From: Candidatus Gastranaerophilales bacterium
GTDB lineage: Bacteria > Cyanobacteriota > Vampirovibrionia > Gastranaerophilales > Gastranaerophilaceae
Length of the DNA stretch: 21,163 nt
NCBI GenBank assembly: GCA_021202305.1
Contig: JAJQDG010000238.1
Span: 1-21,163 of the forward strand
Reading direction: 5' to 3'
A program made the translations under genes and the position numbers. Of the stretch, positions 1 to 9,992 are shown piece by piece. Each line of letters opens with the position of its first letter. The first letter of the stretch is position 1. The notes below the pieces were generated by a model. The model was not told the origin of the DNA, did no database searches, and was given only the letters and a program-made list of their open reading frames with translations.

Positions 1-72
1 TGTAGGGGGTAAAGAAATCTTAACAGAAATTGTAACTTTATGGCTTATTTTTCTTCTCATCTTTTCAAGCAT
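1..72 (-). CDS. Possible 5' end of an unidentified gene (partial)
   Basis: An open frame of 24 codons starts at an ATG at 72-70 and runs off the window edge. It reads MLEKMRRKISHKVTISVKIS and then LPPT. A short basic start leading toward hydrophobic residues would suit the N-terminus of a membrane protein such as a sensor kinase, but too little is visible to name it. It lies 51 bp downstream of the exported-protein gene on the same strand, so it could be its operon partner. No good Shine-Dalgarno is visible; the nearest G-rich stretch (GGGA) is about 9 nt upstream. The opposite strand is also open here, so this call rests mostly on strand context. Confidence 0.3.
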   Translation of the reverse strand, partial: MLEKMRRKISHKVTISVKISLPPT

Positions 73-123
73 GTTTATTGCAAATCCCGCATACAACCCG
101 TTTATTTATTTCAGGTTTTTAAA

Positions 124-606
124 TCATTTTTCCTTTAAAAACCTCTGGACATTTGTTTCCATTAATTCTTCGCTTATTTTTAGGCCATCCGGAGTCTCTA
201 TAATTTTAAATTCAGCCCTTAGACCTGTTTTATCTCTAAAAGGAATGCGTGTTGTTGTAATTTTATATTCGCCGTTTGATATTTTTGAATATTTTTTATT
301 TATGTATCTGTTTTTGTATCTTACGAGCCTTGCCGTTTTTTGCCCCGATTTTAATTCTTTAAAATATCTTTGGATAGGAATTGTTACGTCTTGTTTTGAG
401 CCGTCTTTTTTAATAACAATCCTTTTAATAACTGCATTATCTGCATATTTTTCAGTTAAATCATCTCTGTAATTATTTGCAGACTCCACATAAGAATCAA
501 AAAACTCCTCCACCTGCATTGCTTCTTCTTCGGTAATCGGGGCAGAATCAGCAAATACGGGAACCATACAGAATAAAACAAATAAACTTAAAACAATTTT
601 TTTCAT
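124..606 (-). CDS. Small exported protein, possibly NTF2-like fold
   Basis: A 160-residue protein of unknown function. Residues 1-19 form a clear Sec signal peptide: a Lys-Lys start, a hydrophobic core LSLFVLFCMVPV, and a likely cleavage after FA before DSAP. The Cys at 13 is not in a lipobox. The mature part begins with an acidic helix (EEEAMQVEEFFDSYVESA) and continues as alternating charged beta-like segments (IKRIVIKKDG, YKITTTRIPF, RAEFKIIETPDG, LKISEELM). A helix followed by such strands resembles the NTF2/SnoaL-type layout, but this is a guess from pattern and not a family match. The ATG at 606 has an AGGA Shine-Dalgarno about 7 nt upstream. The gene follows rpoC2 on the same strand after a strong inverted repeat, so it may have its own promoter. 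Confidence 0.82.
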   Translation of the reverse strand: MKKIVLSLFVLFCMVPVFADSAPITEEEAMQVEEFFDSYVESANNYRDDLTEKYADNAVIKRIVIKKDGSKQDVTIPIQRYFKELKSGQKTARLVRYKNRYINKKYSKISNGEYKITTTRIPFRDKTGLRAEFKIIETPDGLKISEELMETNVQRFLKEK

Positions 607-670
607 TGAAAAATCCTTTTTTGTTTTTAAGCTTAATGTAATTTATTTATTTTTCCACCTGCTAATAGCG

Positions 671-718
671 GAATAACCGCCTGAATTTAGCCAAAAAGCT
701 AAACCATGGCGGTTATTC
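671..718. terminator. Nested inverted repeat downstream of rpoC2
   Basis: Two perfect 11-bp arms, GAATAACCGCC (671-681) and GGCGGTTATTC (708-718), enclose a second stem TTTAGC/GCTAAA (686-691 and 698-703). The outer repeat begins 12 nt past the rpoC2 stop. It is most likely the 3' end structure of the rpo operon. However, no uninterrupted T tract follows on either strand, so it may be an mRNA-stabilising or processing hairpin rather than a classical intrinsic terminator. It could also be a dispersed palindromic repeat. Confidence 0.55.
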
Positions 719-730
719 AAATAGATTTAT

Positions 731-3700
731 TTATTCAACAGTAAAATCGGGTGTGCCGAACATACCTTCAATTTCTTCTAAAATTGCCGAAGGCTTGCGG
801 GCTTGATTTTTCTGCTGGGCGCGGCGCAGGGCTTCTTTTTCTTTTTCTTCACTTGCATTTATCAAATGATGATACCCTGTTCCTGCGGGAATTAAACGCC
901 CTATTATAACGTTTTCTTTAAGACCGCGCAGCATGTCTTTTTTGCCTTCTACCGCAGCTTCTGTCAAAATTCTCGTAGTTTCCTGGAAAGATGCAGCCGA
1001 AATAAAGCTTTCTGTATTCAAAGAAGCCTTTGTAATACCCAGAAGCAATGCCTCGTATGTAGCTTTTATGCCGCCTTCTTCTTCGTTTATTTTGGCATTT
1101 TCCGCTTCAATTACTTTAAGTTCTACAAGTTCTCCGGGGAGAAGTTTTGTCGTACCCGAATCTAAAACTTTTACCTTTTTAATCATCTGACGAACAATAA
1201 CTTCGACGTGTTTATCAGCAATTTCAACGCCTTGGGAACGGTATACTCTTTGAACTTCATCCACAAGATATTGCTGTGCTGCATTTGCACCGCGGAGCCT
1301 TATGACATCATGCGGGTTCAATGGACCTGAAGTAAGCGCTTGACCTTTAACTATTTTTTGCTTATCAGAAACAATAACACTTGATTCAATCGGATATTTA
1401 ATTTCTGTTCTGCCATTTTCATTTACAATATAAAGCCTTGCCACATCGTCTTCAATTTCAATTTCACTGACACCGTCTTCCTCTGCGACAATGGCGGAAT
1501 CTTTAGGTTTTCTGGCTTCCAAAAGTTCTTCAACCCTCGGCAAACCTTGAACGATATCGCCTGTTTTTTGTCTTTCAAATACTAAAGTCGCAAGCAGGTC
1601 GCCCCTTAGTATAAGCGCATTATTTTCAACCTGCAAAAGCGTTCCGGGGCTTATCAAATGCGGACGCCCTATTCTTATTGTAACGGAATTCTTGCCGACT
1701 TCACTAACACAGCCGCAGCAATTTGCCGTTTCGCCTGATGAAGCGATTTGAGCATCCAATTTAATAAAGTCGCCCTCTTTAACGCAGGCTTTACCCTTAA
1801 TAGGTATAATCTGCTCATTTTTTGCCGATACTAAAAGCAATCTTCTTAAATCTTTATCTGTAGATTTTATACTTGCAACCGAATCGTCAATTGAAAGCAC
1901 ACAAGTTTTAGTAACAGGAGTTCTGGGTTCAATAATTTGACCGTTTTCCACAAGCAATTCCGTCTGCATGGAAGAAAGCGTTCTTGAGGCATCATCCTGT
2001 TCACGTCTGACTATGAGCGTTTCAAGAACAACAACTTTCAGGTCGCCTGTTTTATTAAGCTCAACCAGACCTTTTAGGTGGCTTAAATAACCGCTCATTG
2101 AAAGAACCAGACTTGTCCTTGTAAGAACAGCGCCGTCTAAGCTTCTTACACGCGCGCCGTCTTTGAATTGAAGCTGGGTCAAAGGCAAAATTTCGATAGC
2201 TTCATCTGTTGTCTCAAATTCAATTGAAACGTCTTTGGGCTCAATCGTGAAACTTTGAACAGGTCTTATCAAAATTTGAACTTGCTGTTTCTCAAGCGGA
2301 TCATCATCAACAATATCTTCCGTTATTTCTTCATCCAAATCATCAAGCTCATCAAGAATATCGGAATCATTTTCAATTATTGTAACAATTGAATCCACTT
2401 TTGCTTTTATTTTGCCCGCAACTGTAGTTCCTGCCCTTACCACTTCATTTTCATCAACTTTAAGGTCATTGATTGAATCAAGTGTATAAAGTTCGCCGGG
2501 GCGGACAACAACTTCATGGATAATGTCATTAAATTCTTTTATTTCAACAATACCGTCAATGTGGGTATAAAGGTCTTTCACAACCTCGGTACCCGCTTCA
2601 ACGTAAGTTCCCGATTCAACTAATTTAAGCGAAGAATCTTTTGAAATTTGATGAATTTCCTCAGGAATAAATATAACTTCGCCGCCTTTTGTAACAATCT
2701 GATTTTCGCCGACTTCAATGCCGTTATAGCGGATTTCGCCCGAGGAAGTTACTTTATGTTCATCATCAATAAGTTCTGCAATTATCATGCCGTTTTCAAC
2801 AGTAGTGTCGATAGGGCATTTTACAATATATTTTTCATCGGTTGCAGGAACATGCCAGATTTGTTCTTTCTTGGTTTGTTCAAATATCGCATTTGAAGGC
2901 TGGATTGAAGCAATAACAATGGTTAATTCCTTGCCTGCAACAATTTTTTTGATTTTCTTGCCCTCAAACTTGACTTCTTCAACTTCAAGTGAATTATTAA
3001 CTCTGACTTCGCCGCCGTGTTCCGATACAATCAAAGTTTCCGCAAGTTTTTCGCCTTTTTTAACATGCTGATTATCCGAAACCAAAATTTTTGAACCGGC
3101 AGGAAGTGCATAAACATCGCCGCCGAGTACCCAAACTATGCCTGATTTGTTAGAAGTTCTTGAAATATTTCCCTGTCTGTCTTTCTTTTCATCGGCAGCG
3201 AAATCCTCAAATACAACTTCACCTGCAATATCAGAAGTAATATCTTTCGTAGCTTTTTCGGTTAAACGGCTGCCGTCGCCCTTTGAAACAGGTTCATACT
3301 CGGCAATTTCATCGCCTTTTTTAAGCATTTGTCCCTTAACAAAAGCAACTTTGGCATTCATCGGAATATGTAATTTTTCCGATTTTTTACCGTCTTTAAT
3401 GGTAACATCGGCTTCTTTTATTGCAATTTGAACAACATCGCCGTGCCTTGTCCTCATTTCACGCGTGCGGACTTCATCATCAATAACGCCGTCAAAAGGC
3501 GCAATCACATGTTTCATGGCGCCTGCACCTTTAAATACGCCGCCTGTGTGGAATGTTCTCATTGTAAGCTGTGTTCCGGGTTCACCGATAGATTGTGCGG
3601 CAATAATCCCGATTGCTTCGCCTATATCAACCAATTTTTGCGTGGTCATTGCCCAGCCGTAACATTTCTGGCAAATACCGTATTCCAATTCGCAGGTAAG

Positions 3701-4579
3701 CGCCGAGCGGACATCAACCTCTTGAAGGTTCAAGGATTTTATCTTAATTAAATCTTCTCTGTTGATTGTTGTATTTTTTTCAATAACAACATTGCCGTCT
3801 TTATCAAGAATATCTTGAGCAATCGTTCTGCCAAGCAGTCTGTCTGTGAGAGGAACTATCACATTTTCGCCGTCTTGAATAGCGGTAAGTTTTATGGATT
3901 TTTCCGTATGACAATCGGCTTCGCGAATAATAACATCCTGCGCAACATCAACCAGACGTCTTGTAAGATATCCTGAATCCGCCGTTTTAAGAGCCGTATC
4001 TACAAGCCCTTTGCGCGCACCGTATGAGGAAATGACATACTCGGTACAAGAAAGCCCCTCTTTAAAATTTGACCTGATAGGCAGGTCAATAATCTGTCCC
4101 TGCGCATCTGCCATCAGCCCGCGCATGCCGACAAGCTGCGAAACCTGAGATAAATTACCTCTGGCGCCTGAAAATGCCATCATATAAACGGGGTTTAATC
4201 TGTCAAAATTTTTGACAACCTCATCCGTCAGTTTTGCCGTTGTTTCAGACCATGTGTCAATAACTTTTGTATATCTTTCAACCTCTGTAATTTCGCCTTT
4301 TAAATAACGATAGTTTGACCGTTCTATTTCTTCCTGAGCCTGTTTTAGAAGCTCGCTCTTAACGGAAGGAACCGCCAGATCATGAATTGAAATTGTGGTA
4401 CCTGCTTTTGTTGCATATTTATAACCTAAATTTTTGAGGTTATTTGCAAGTTCAGCTGTTTTTGCACCGCCCCATTCAAGATAAACTTGAGCGAGAAGCT
4501 TATTTAAAGCTTTTTTGTCAACAATGTTATTTATATAATCAATGGTTTTTTTCTTTTTTTCAGGAGTTAATGTTGTCAT
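731..4579 (-). CDS. rpoC2: RNA polymerase beta-prime subunit (C-terminal part of split largest subunit)
   Basis: A 1282-residue subunit of core RNA polymerase, the C-terminal part of the bacterial beta-prime chain encoded separately as in cyanobacteria and plastids. The second zinc site is C223, C296, C303 and C306. The bridge-helix region is at about 174-214 (ISSYGARKG, TADSGYLTRRL). The trigger-loop start is at 320-347 (GEAIGIIAAQSIGEPGTQL, TMRTFHTGG). Residues about 348-1000 are a large beta-rich insertion in the position of cyanobacterial SI3, with an acidic tract at 737-760. The conserved chain resumes at GDIVQGLPRVEELLEARKP (about 1007-1025). The C-terminus holds IIGRLIPAGTGY. The length fits cyanobacterial RpoC2. 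The ATG lies 28 nt after the rpoC1 stop, with GAGGG upstream. It is the last gene of the rpoB-rpoC1-rpoC2 operon. Confidence 0.97.
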   Translation of the reverse strand: MTTLTPEKKKKTIDYINNIVDKKALNKLLAQVYLEWGGAKTAELANNLKNLGYKYATKAGTTISIHDLAVPSVKSELLKQAQEEIERSNYRYLKGEITEVERYTKVIDTWSETTAKLTDEVVKNFDRLNPVYMMAFSGARGNLSQVSQLVGMRGLMADAQGQIIDLPIRSNFKEGLSCTEYVISSYGARKGLVDTALKTADSGYLTRRLVDVAQDVIIREADCHTEKSIKLTAIQDGENVIVPLTDRLLGRTIAQDILDKDGNVVIEKNTTINREDLIKIKSLNLQEVDVRSALTCELEYGICQKCYGWAMTTQKLVDIGEAIGIIAAQSIGEPGTQLTMRTFHTGGVFKGAGAMKHVIAPFDGVIDDEVRTREMRTRHGDVVQIAIKEADVTIKDGKKSEKLHIPMNAKVAFVKGQMLKKGDEIAEYEPVSKGDGSRLTEKATKDITSDIAGEVVFEDFAADEKKDRQGNISRTSNKSGIVWVLGGDVYALPAGSKILVSDNQHVKKGEKLAETLIVSEHGGEVRVNNSLEVEEVKFEGKKIKKIVAGKELTIVIASIQPSNAIFEQTKKEQIWHVPATDEKYIVKCPIDTTVENGMIIAELIDDEHKVTSSGEIRYNGIEVGENQIVTKGGEVIFIPEEIHQISKDSSLKLVESGTYVEAGTEVVKDLYTHIDGIVEIKEFNDIIHEVVVRPGELYTLDSINDLKVDENEVVRAGTTVAGKIKAKVDSIVTIIENDSDILDELDDLDEEITEDIVDDDPLEKQQVQILIRPVQSFTIEPKDVSIEFETTDEAIEILPLTQLQFKDGARVRSLDGAVLTRTSLVLSMSGYLSHLKGLVELNKTGDLKVVVLETLIVRREQDDASRTLSSMQTELLVENGQIIEPRTPVTKTCVLSIDDSVASIKSTDKDLRRLLLVSAKNEQIIPIKGKACVKEGDFIKLDAQIASSGETANCCGCVSEVGKNSVTIRIGRPHLISPGTLLQVENNALILRGDLLATLVFERQKTGDIVQGLPRVEELLEARKPKDSAIVAEEDGVSEIEIEDDVARLYIVNENGRTEIKYPIESSVIVSDKQKIVKGQALTSGPLNPHDVIRLRGANAAQQYLVDEVQRVYRSQGVEIADKHVEVIVRQMIKKVKVLDSGTTKLLPGELVELKVIEAENAKINEEEGGIKATYEALLLGITKASLNTESFISAASFQETTRILTEAAVEGKKDMLRGLKENVIIGRLIPAGTGYHHLINASEEKEKEALRRAQQKNQARKPSAILEEIEGMFGTPDFTVE

Positions 4580-4607
4580 TTTTTATATTTCCCTCATTTA
4601 ATCTTAG

Positions 4608-6320
4608 CTATTGAAGAACCGATTTGCGGAGCGTTTCATTAAACATAATTCTTCCCGCGGTAGTTTCAATTCTTTCGCCTTTATCATCTCTAACTATAAT
4701 TTTGTCATGCAGTTTTATTTTTCCAAGTTCCAATGCGGAAATAGCATCCGTGAAATCATGGAAATAGCCTTTTACCGGCGCATTTTGGTCTTTTAAAATG
4801 GTAAGGTAATAAATCCCCAAAACCATATCCTGTGTAGGCGTTATAATCGGTTTGCCGTTTGCAGGCGCCAAAATGTTATTTGTCGCAAGCATAAGCATTC
4901 TTGCTTCGGTTTGCGCTTCGATTGACAAAGGCACATGCACCGCCATTTGGTCGCCGTCAAAATCCGCATTAAATGCCGTGCAAACCAGAGGGTGCAGTTG
5001 AATTGCTCTGCCTTCAACCAGTTTGGGTTCAAAAGCCTGAATACCAAGCCTGTGAAGCGTAGGCGCACGGTTTAGCATGACCGGATGTCCTTCAACAACT
5101 TCTTCTAAGATATCCCAAACAACCGGCTCTGAACGTTCTATTTTTTTCTTAGCCGATTTGATATTTTGAACAAGTCCGCGTTCAATCAATTTGTTTACGA
5201 CAAACGGTTTAAAAAGTTCAATTGCCATTTCTTTGGGTAAACCGCATTGATTTAAGCTCAACTGCGGACCTACAACAATAACCGAACGACCGGAATAGTC
5301 AACACGTTTACCCAAAAGGTTCTGTCTGAAACGTCCCTGTTTGCCTTCAATAATATTTGAAAGAGATTTAAGGGGTCTTGAATTAGGCCCTACAACCGTT
5401 CTGCCGCGTCTGCCGTTGTCGATAAGCGCATCAACCGCCTCTTGCAGCATGCGTTTTTCGTTTCTTACTATAATTTCGGGCGCGCCCATTTCTAAAAGTC
5501 TTGCAAGGCGGTTGTTTCTGTTAATTACGCGCCGGTAGAGGTCATTCAAATCGGATGTCGCAAAACGTCCGCCGTCTAATTGCACCATAGGACGCAAATC
5601 AGGAGGCGTAACGGGAAGTACGTCCATTACAAACCATGTGGGTTCCGTATTTGAATCAATCAAGGATTCAACAAGTCTTAAACGTTTAATCAATTTTGCG
5701 CGTTTTTGAACGGAACCGCCTGAAGAATCAAGCTCTGTTCTTATGTCTTCCGCAAGTTTTGTTAATGTAATTTCAGAGAGCAATTCTTTAATTACTTCAG
5801 CGCCTATTCCGACTTTTAAAGTTGTATCCTCATGAGATAAAACGTAATCTTCATATTCTTCTTCCGTCAAAAGCTGAAGTTTTTTAAATTCGCTCTCTCC
5901 GGGGTCAACAACCACGTAATTGTTGAAATATATAACCTGTTCCAAATCTTTAAGAGTCATATCCAATAAAAGTCCGAGATAAGACGGAATGCCTTTTAAA
6001 AACCAGATATGGCTGACTGGCGCTGCTAACTTGATATGTCCCATTCTGTGGCGTCTTACCTTTGAATCTGTTACTTCAACGCCGCAGCGTTCGCAGATAA
6101 TACCTTTATGGCGGACTCTTTTGTATTTGCCGCAATAGCATTCCCAATCTTTGGTAGGCCCGAATATTTTTTCACAGAAAAGCCCGTCCCGCTCAGGTTT
6201 CAATGTGCGGTAATTAATGGTTTCGGGCTTTGTTACTTCCCCGTATGACCATTTTAACACCCTGTCGGATGAAGCTATTGAAATTCTTATATAGTCAAAA
6301 TAATCTATGCTAGTTGACAA
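4608..6320 (-). CDS. rpoC1: RNA polymerase gamma subunit (N-terminal part of split largest subunit)
   Basis: A 570-residue N-terminal portion of the split beta-prime chain, carrying the catalytic Mg site. The first zinc ribbon is C61, C63, C76 and C79 ([19 protein letters not shown]). The switch/lid/rudder region is conserved ([20 protein letters not shown], 327-346). The catalytic loop [12 protein letters not shown] is at 451-462 with all three Asp present. The protein ends at [15 protein letters not shown], where cyanobacterial gamma subunits also end. The start is TTG at 6320-6318: AAGGAG stands 7 nt upstream, and no in-frame ATG lies near. The gene is 64 nt downstream of rpoB and 28 nt upstream of rpoC2. 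The two rpoC parts are in different reading frames and each has its own ribosome binding signal, so this is a true gene split and not a sequencing break. Confidence 0.97.
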   Translation of the reverse strand: MSTSIDYFDYIRISIASSDRVLKWSYGEVTKPETINYRTLKPERDGLFCEKIFGPTKDWECYCGKYKRVRHKGIICERCGVEVTDSKVRRHRMGHIKLAAPVSHIWFLKGIPSYLGLLLDMTLKDLEQVIYFNNYVVVDPGESEFKKLQLLTEEEYEDYVLSHEDTTLKVGIGAEVIKELLSEITLTKLAEDIRTELDSSGGSVQKRAKLIKRLRLVESLIDSNTEPTWFVMDVLPVTPPDLRPMVQLDGGRFATSDLNDLYRRVINRNNRLARLLEMGAPEIIVRNEKRMLQEAVDALIDNGRRGRTVVGPNSRPLKSLSNIIEGKQGRFRQNLLGKRVDYSGRSVIVVGPQLSLNQCGLPKEMAIELFKPFVVNKLIERGLVQNIKSAKKKIERSEPVVWDILEEVVEGHPVMLNRAPTLHRLGIQAFEPKLVEGRAIQLHPLVCTAFNADFDGDQMAVHVPLSIEAQTEARMLMLATNNILAPANGKPIITPTQDMVLGIYYLTILKDQNAPVKGYFHDFTDAISALELGKIKLHDKIIVRDDKGERIETTAGRIMFNETLRKSVLQ

Positions 6321-6327
6321 CTTCTTT

Positions 6328-6333
6328 CTCCTT
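6328..6333 (-). promoter_or_regulatory. Shine-Dalgarno fixing the TTG start of rpoC1
   Basis: AAGGAG on the minus strand ends 7 nt before TTG (6320-6318). This is the best ribosome site in the rpoB-rpoC1 gap. It points to TTG as the initiation codon, since the first residues ([12 protein letters not shown]) contain no Met. Confidence 0.8.
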
Positions 6334-6384
6334 AATTAGTAGTCGTAACGTATTAAAGACTTTAAAAAGCCTTTAATTTATGCC

Positions 6385-9300
6385 TTAGTCTTTAAAACTT
6401 GTGGGTGTTTCAAAGAAGTTTATATTTAACAGTTCACTGTCCATGTCGGATAAAACGCGCTTTGGAGCAGACCTTCTTAAATCATCCGTATCGGACATAA
6501 GGTCAACTTCTTCGCCGCCTTTTTTAGCAACAGTAATATCCAGGCCGATTGATTGCAATTCGCGGACAAGCACCTTGAAGGACTCGGGAATTCCGGGGCG
6601 CGGGATATTATCGCCCTTGACAATGGCTTCATAGGCGCGCGAACGACCGTTGACATCATCTGATTTAATGGTCAGCATTTCTTGAAGCGTGTAAGCTGCA
6701 CCGTACGCTTCTAATGCCCAAACTTCCATTTCGCCAAATCTCTGACCGCCAAATTGCGCTTTACCGCCTAAAGGCTGCTGCGTAACAAGCGAATAAGGAC
6801 CGGTTGATCTTGCGTGAATTTTATCATCAACAAGGTGAACAAGTTTTAATATGTATGAATACCCGACAGCAATAGGTTCATCAAAAGGTTCGCCCGTTCT
6901 GCCGTCATACAGGGTAACTTTACCGTCCTCGCCAACCCAGTCGCAGCCGGATTCTTTTATTCCTTTTATTAGCTCTTGTTTTGTAGCAATTTCAGACTGA
7001 TTAGCCCCGTACATTTCATCAAACGGAGGCGCCTCATAATGGTTGCCCGTAAGATAAGCCGCAAGCCCCAAAAGGCATTCATACGTCTGCCCTACGTTCA
7101 TACGGGAAGGAACGCCCAGCGGATTTAAAACTATATCAACAGGAGTACCGTCAGGCAAAAAGGGCATATCTTCTTTTGGAAGTATTCTTGAAACTATACC
7201 TTTATTACCGTGGCGCCCTGATAATTTATCGCCCACGGAAATTTTACGTTTTTGAGCAACATAAACCCTGATAACGGTATTTGCACCGGGAGGAAGTTCA
7301 TCCCCTTTTTCTCTGTCAAACACTTTTACGTCGACAACGCGCCCGCCTTCGCCATGCGGAACTTTTAATGAATTATCTTTAACATCTCTTGCTTTTTCGG
7401 CAAATATTGCGCGCAAAAGTTTTTCTTCGGGAGGATGTTCAGATTCACCCTTTGGAGTAATTTTGCCGACTAAAATATCGTCTGCATAAACTCTTGCACC
7501 TATGCGGACAATGCCTCTTTCATCCAAATGTCTTACGGCATCTTCCGAAACATTGGGAACTTCTCTTGTTATTTCTTCAGGCCCGAGCTTTGTCTGGCGC
7601 GCATCTATTTCAAGTTTTTCAATGTGAACAGATGTAAATACGTCATCATAAACGCATCTTTCAGAAAGCAAAATAGCATCTTCGTAATTGTAGCCTTCCC
7701 ACGGCATATACGCTACAAGCACATTTTTGCCGAGTGAAAGTTCACCCATATTTGTGGAAGCGCCGTCAGCAATTACATCGCCCTTTTGAACTTCTTGCCC
7801 GACACGCACAATAGGCTTTTGATTAATACAGGTATCCTGATTTGATCTTACATATTTTAGAAGCTGATGTTGATGAATTTTGCCCTGTTTATCTTTAATA
7901 TAAATTTCTTCGCCGACTACTCTTTCTATAACGCCGTCGCAATCGGAAACAGAAACCATTCCGGAATCCTTAGCCGCACGTTTTTCTAAACCTGTGCCGA
8001 CAACAGGCCTTTGAGTAATCAGCAAAGGAACTGCCTGACGCTGCATGTTAGAACCCATAAGCGCACGGTTTGCATCATCATGTTCTATAAAAGGAATAAG
8101 AGAAGTTGCAACCGAAATAATTTGTATAGGCGAAACACCGAAATAGTCAACTTTTTTGGAATCACCCATTGTAAATTCCGAACGATATCTGACAGGAATA
8201 AACGCGTCTTTTATTCTTCTGTTTTCATCCAGCTGAACATCAGCAGGCGCTACACGGTAATTTTCATCCTCGTCTGCCGTCAAATAATGAACCTCATCGG
8301 TAACAACGCCGTCTTTAACCACAAAGAAGGGTGATTCAATAAAGCCGTAATCATTAACACGGGCATGAGTTGCCAGAGAACCTATAAGACCCGCATTAGG
8401 ACCTTCAGGCGTTTCAACCGGACAAATACGTCCGTACTGGGAAGGGTGAATATCACGAACTGCAAACCCTGCACGTTCTCTCATAAGACCCCCGGGACCT
8501 AATGCCGAAATTCTTCTTTTATGGGTTAATTCCGCAAGCGGATTTGTCTGATCCATAAACTGGGACAACTGCGAAGAACCGAAAAATTCTTTTATTGCGG
8601 CATTTAAAGGCTTTACATTCAAAAGATTTAACGGTGTCAGTGTTTCTGAATCCTGAAGGGTCATTCTTTCTTTAACAATTCTCTCGATACGGCTCAAGCC
8701 GACTCTGAATTGATTTTGAAGAAGTTCGCCCACAGAACGTATTCTTCTGTTGCCAAGGTGGTCAATATCGTCCAAAACGCCTTCATCGTACGTTAAATTA
8801 ATAAGATACTCAATACCTGCAACAATATCCTGCATTGTGATTGTTCTTTGCGTTTCGGGAAGATTAAGCCCCAATTTTTTATTTAATTTATAACGTCCGA
8901 CTTTGCCTATATCGTATTTCTTTTCATCAAAAAATCTTGCTTCTAAAATCGAACGTCCGCCCGCAGCAGAAGCAGGATCCCCCGGACGGAGCTTTTTATA
9001 AACTTCAATTAAAGCTTCATCCGTTGATTTCGTTGTATCTTTATCGAGAGTTTTCTTTATAAATTCATAATGGGTAAATAACGTTTCCATTTCGGCAGGA
9101 GTTATCCCTAATGCCTTTAAAAGCGTTGTTGCAAGAATTTTTCTGTTTTTATCAATTTTAACGTAAATTAAATCGTTTGAATCCGTTTCAATTTTAAGCC
9201 ATGCCCCGCGATTAGGAATTAAGGTGGCATTATAAAGACGTTTACCTGTCGGGGAAACTTCTTTTTTGTAATAAATGCCGGGGGATCTGACGATTTGCGA

Positions 9301-9699
9301 CACTATGACACGTTCCGCGCCATTTACGATAAAAGTGCCTTTATCGGTCATGGTCGGAATGTCGCCTATATAAACTTCCTGTTCTTTGATTTCGCCGGAA
9401 TCACGATTAACAAGGCGCATCATGACTTTTAATTGTTTTGAATAAGTTGCATCGTGAATTCTTGCTTCTTCGATTGTATATTTCGGATTATCAAAAGTAT
9501 AGTTCGGAAGAAAATGTAATTCCAAACGTCCTGTATAATCTTTAACGGGCGAAAAAGAGAGTAATTCTTCCTTTAGACCCTCTTTCAAAAACCATTCGAA
9601 AGATTTTTTTTGTATTTCAATCAAATCAGGAAGTTCACTCAAACGGGTAGGCGGTATGCCCATCGGAGTAACTCGGTTAGCATATTGTGTTTTAGACAT
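6385..9699 (-). CDS. rpoB: RNA polymerase beta subunit
   Basis: A 1104-residue beta subunit of core RNA polymerase. It is much shorter than the E. coli protein because the lineage-specific insertions are absent, and close to cyanobacterial length. The rifampicin pocket is intact at 374-404 ([20 protein letters not shown], then [11 protein letters not shown]). Q380, D383, H393 and S398 match the E. coli sensitive residues Q513, D516, H526 and S531; one neighbour is Thr (T385) where E. coli has Asn518. Other signatures are [19 protein letters not shown], the active-site region [12 protein letters not shown], and [20 protein letters not shown] near the C-terminus. The ATG has AGAGGT 6 nt upstream. 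It is the first gene of the rpo operon; rplJ-rplL are not upstream as they are in E. coli. A divergent gene for an exported protein is there instead. Confidence 0.98.
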   Translation of the reverse strand: MSKTQYANRVTPMGIPPTRLSELPDLIEIQKKSFEWFLKEGLKEELLSFSPVKDYTGRLELHFLPNYTFDNPKYTIEEARIHDATYSKQLKVMMRLVNRDSGEIKEQEVYIGDIPTMTDKGTFIVNGAERVIVSQIVRSPGIYYKKEVSPTGKRLYNATLIPNRGAWLKIETDSNDLIYVKIDKNRKILATTLLKALGITPAEMETLFTHYEFIKKTLDKDTTKSTDEALIEVYKKLRPGDPASAAGGRSILEARFFDEKKYDIGKVGRYKLNKKLGLNLPETQRTITMQDIVAGIEYLINLTYDEGVLDDIDHLGNRRIRSVGELLQNQFRVGLSRIERIVKERMTLQDSETLTPLNLLNVKPLNAAIKEFFGSSQLSQFMDQTNPLAELTHKRRISALGPGGLMRERAGFAVRDIHPSQYGRICPVETPEGPNAGLIGSLATHARVNDYGFIESPFFVVKDGVVTDEVHYLTADEDENYRVAPADVQLDENRRIKDAFIPVRYRSEFTMGDSKKVDYFGVSPIQIISVATSLIPFIEHDDANRALMGSNMQRQAVPLLITQRPVVGTGLEKRAAKDSGMVSVSDCDGVIERVVGEEIYIKDKQGKIHQHQLLKYVRSNQDTCINQKPIVRVGQEVQKGDVIADGASTNMGELSLGKNVLVAYMPWEGYNYEDAILLSERCVYDDVFTSVHIEKLEIDARQTKLGPEEITREVPNVSEDAVRHLDERGIVRIGARVYADDILVGKITPKGESEHPPEEKLLRAIFAEKARDVKDNSLKVPHGEGGRVVDVKVFDREKGDELPPGANTVIRVYVAQKRKISVGDKLSGRHGNKGIVSRILPKEDMPFLPDGTPVDIVLNPLGVPSRMNVGQTYECLLGLAAYLTGNHYEAPPFDEMYGANQSEIATKQELIKGIKESGCDWVGEDGKVTLYDGRTGEPFDEPIAVGYSYILKLVHLVDDKIHARSTGPYSLVTQQPLGGKAQFGGQRFGEMEVWALEAYGAAYTLQEMLTIKSDDVNGRSRAYEAIVKGDNIPRPGIPESFKVLVRELQSIGLDITVAKKGGEEVDLMSDTDDLRRSAPKRVLSDMDSELLNINFFETPTSFKD

Positions 9700-9776
9700 C
9701 TAAGTACCTCTAATATATGTTGTAATTACAAATTTTGTCTGTTTTCGTTGTCTGCTCAGGTTATTATATTTTTCAC

Positions 9777-9792
9777 TCCGGCAAAAGCCGAA
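9777..9792 (-). promoter_or_regulatory. Short hairpin in the rpoB leader
   Basis: The leader RNA can form UUCGGC-UUUU-GCCGGA, a 6-bp stem including one G-U pair with a UUUU loop. It sits about 80 nt upstream of the rpoB start, downstream of the predicted transcription start. No U tract follows, so it is not an obvious attenuator. It may affect leader stability or bind a regulator. Function unproven. Confidence 0.35.
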
Positions 9793-9827
9793 ATTATTCC
9801 ATACTCATGACAATTTTAGCTTATACA

Positions 9828-9855
9828 ATCATACTCTATAAAATTTTAGGGTCAA
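9828..9855 (-). promoter_or_regulatory. Predicted sigma-70 type promoter of the rpoB operon
   Basis: Read on the minus strand, TTGACC (9855-9850) is followed after 16 bp by TATGAT (9833-9828). Both hexamers differ from consensus by a single base. Transcription would start near 9821, giving a leader of about 120 nt before rpoB. This is the best-matched promoter I found in the window. Confidence 0.65.
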
Positions 9856-9929
9856 GTTGAAAACTTTACAATTTGCAACATGTTTATAAAGGAAAGTTTT
9901 TCGCTAATGGTATGGCAGCCGGGCAACTT

Positions 9930-9948
9930 TTATTTTTATCAAAAATAA
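9930..9948. repeat. AT-only palindrome in the divergent spacer
   Basis: TTATTTTT (9930-9937), a 3-nt loop and AAAAATAA (9941-9948) form a perfect 8-bp dyad, flanked further out by CGGG (9920-9923) and CCCG (9953-9956). It lies between the rpoB promoter and the -10 box of the plus-strand exported-protein gene. It could be a protein-binding site or a hairpin separating the two units. In AT-rich DNA such a dyad can also arise by chance. I see nothing else with a clear function in the 300-bp spacer 9700-9999 beyond the promoter elements listed. Confidence 0.3.
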
Positions 9949-9986
9949 GCCTCCCGAACATTGTTTTTAAAAGCAGAATAAAAAAG

Positions 9987-9992
9987 TATAAT
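9987..9992 (+). promoter_or_regulatory. Perfect -10 box immediately before the 10000 start codon
   Basis: TATAAT ends 7 nt before the ATG, so transcription should begin at or next to the start codon. No strong -35 is visible: TTGTTT at 9961-9966 is 20 bp away, which is too far. No Shine-Dalgarno precedes the ATG. The layout suggests a leaderless mRNA. Confidence 0.55.

Noticed and set aside
2..472. Plus-strand open frame with hydrophobic translation
   Set aside because: It lies mostly antisense to the exported-protein gene, which has a signal peptide and a ribosome site. Hydrophobic antisense frames are expected opposite AT-rich coding DNA.
3428..3751. Plus-strand frame with several Cys and His residues
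   Set aside because: It is the antisense shadow of the zinc-binding and trigger-loop region of rpoC2.
4580..4610. Frameshift or assembly break splitting one rpoC gene
   Set aside because: Both parts have their own start and ribosome site, the split point matches the cyanobacterial one, and no residual coding similarity is lost in the gap.
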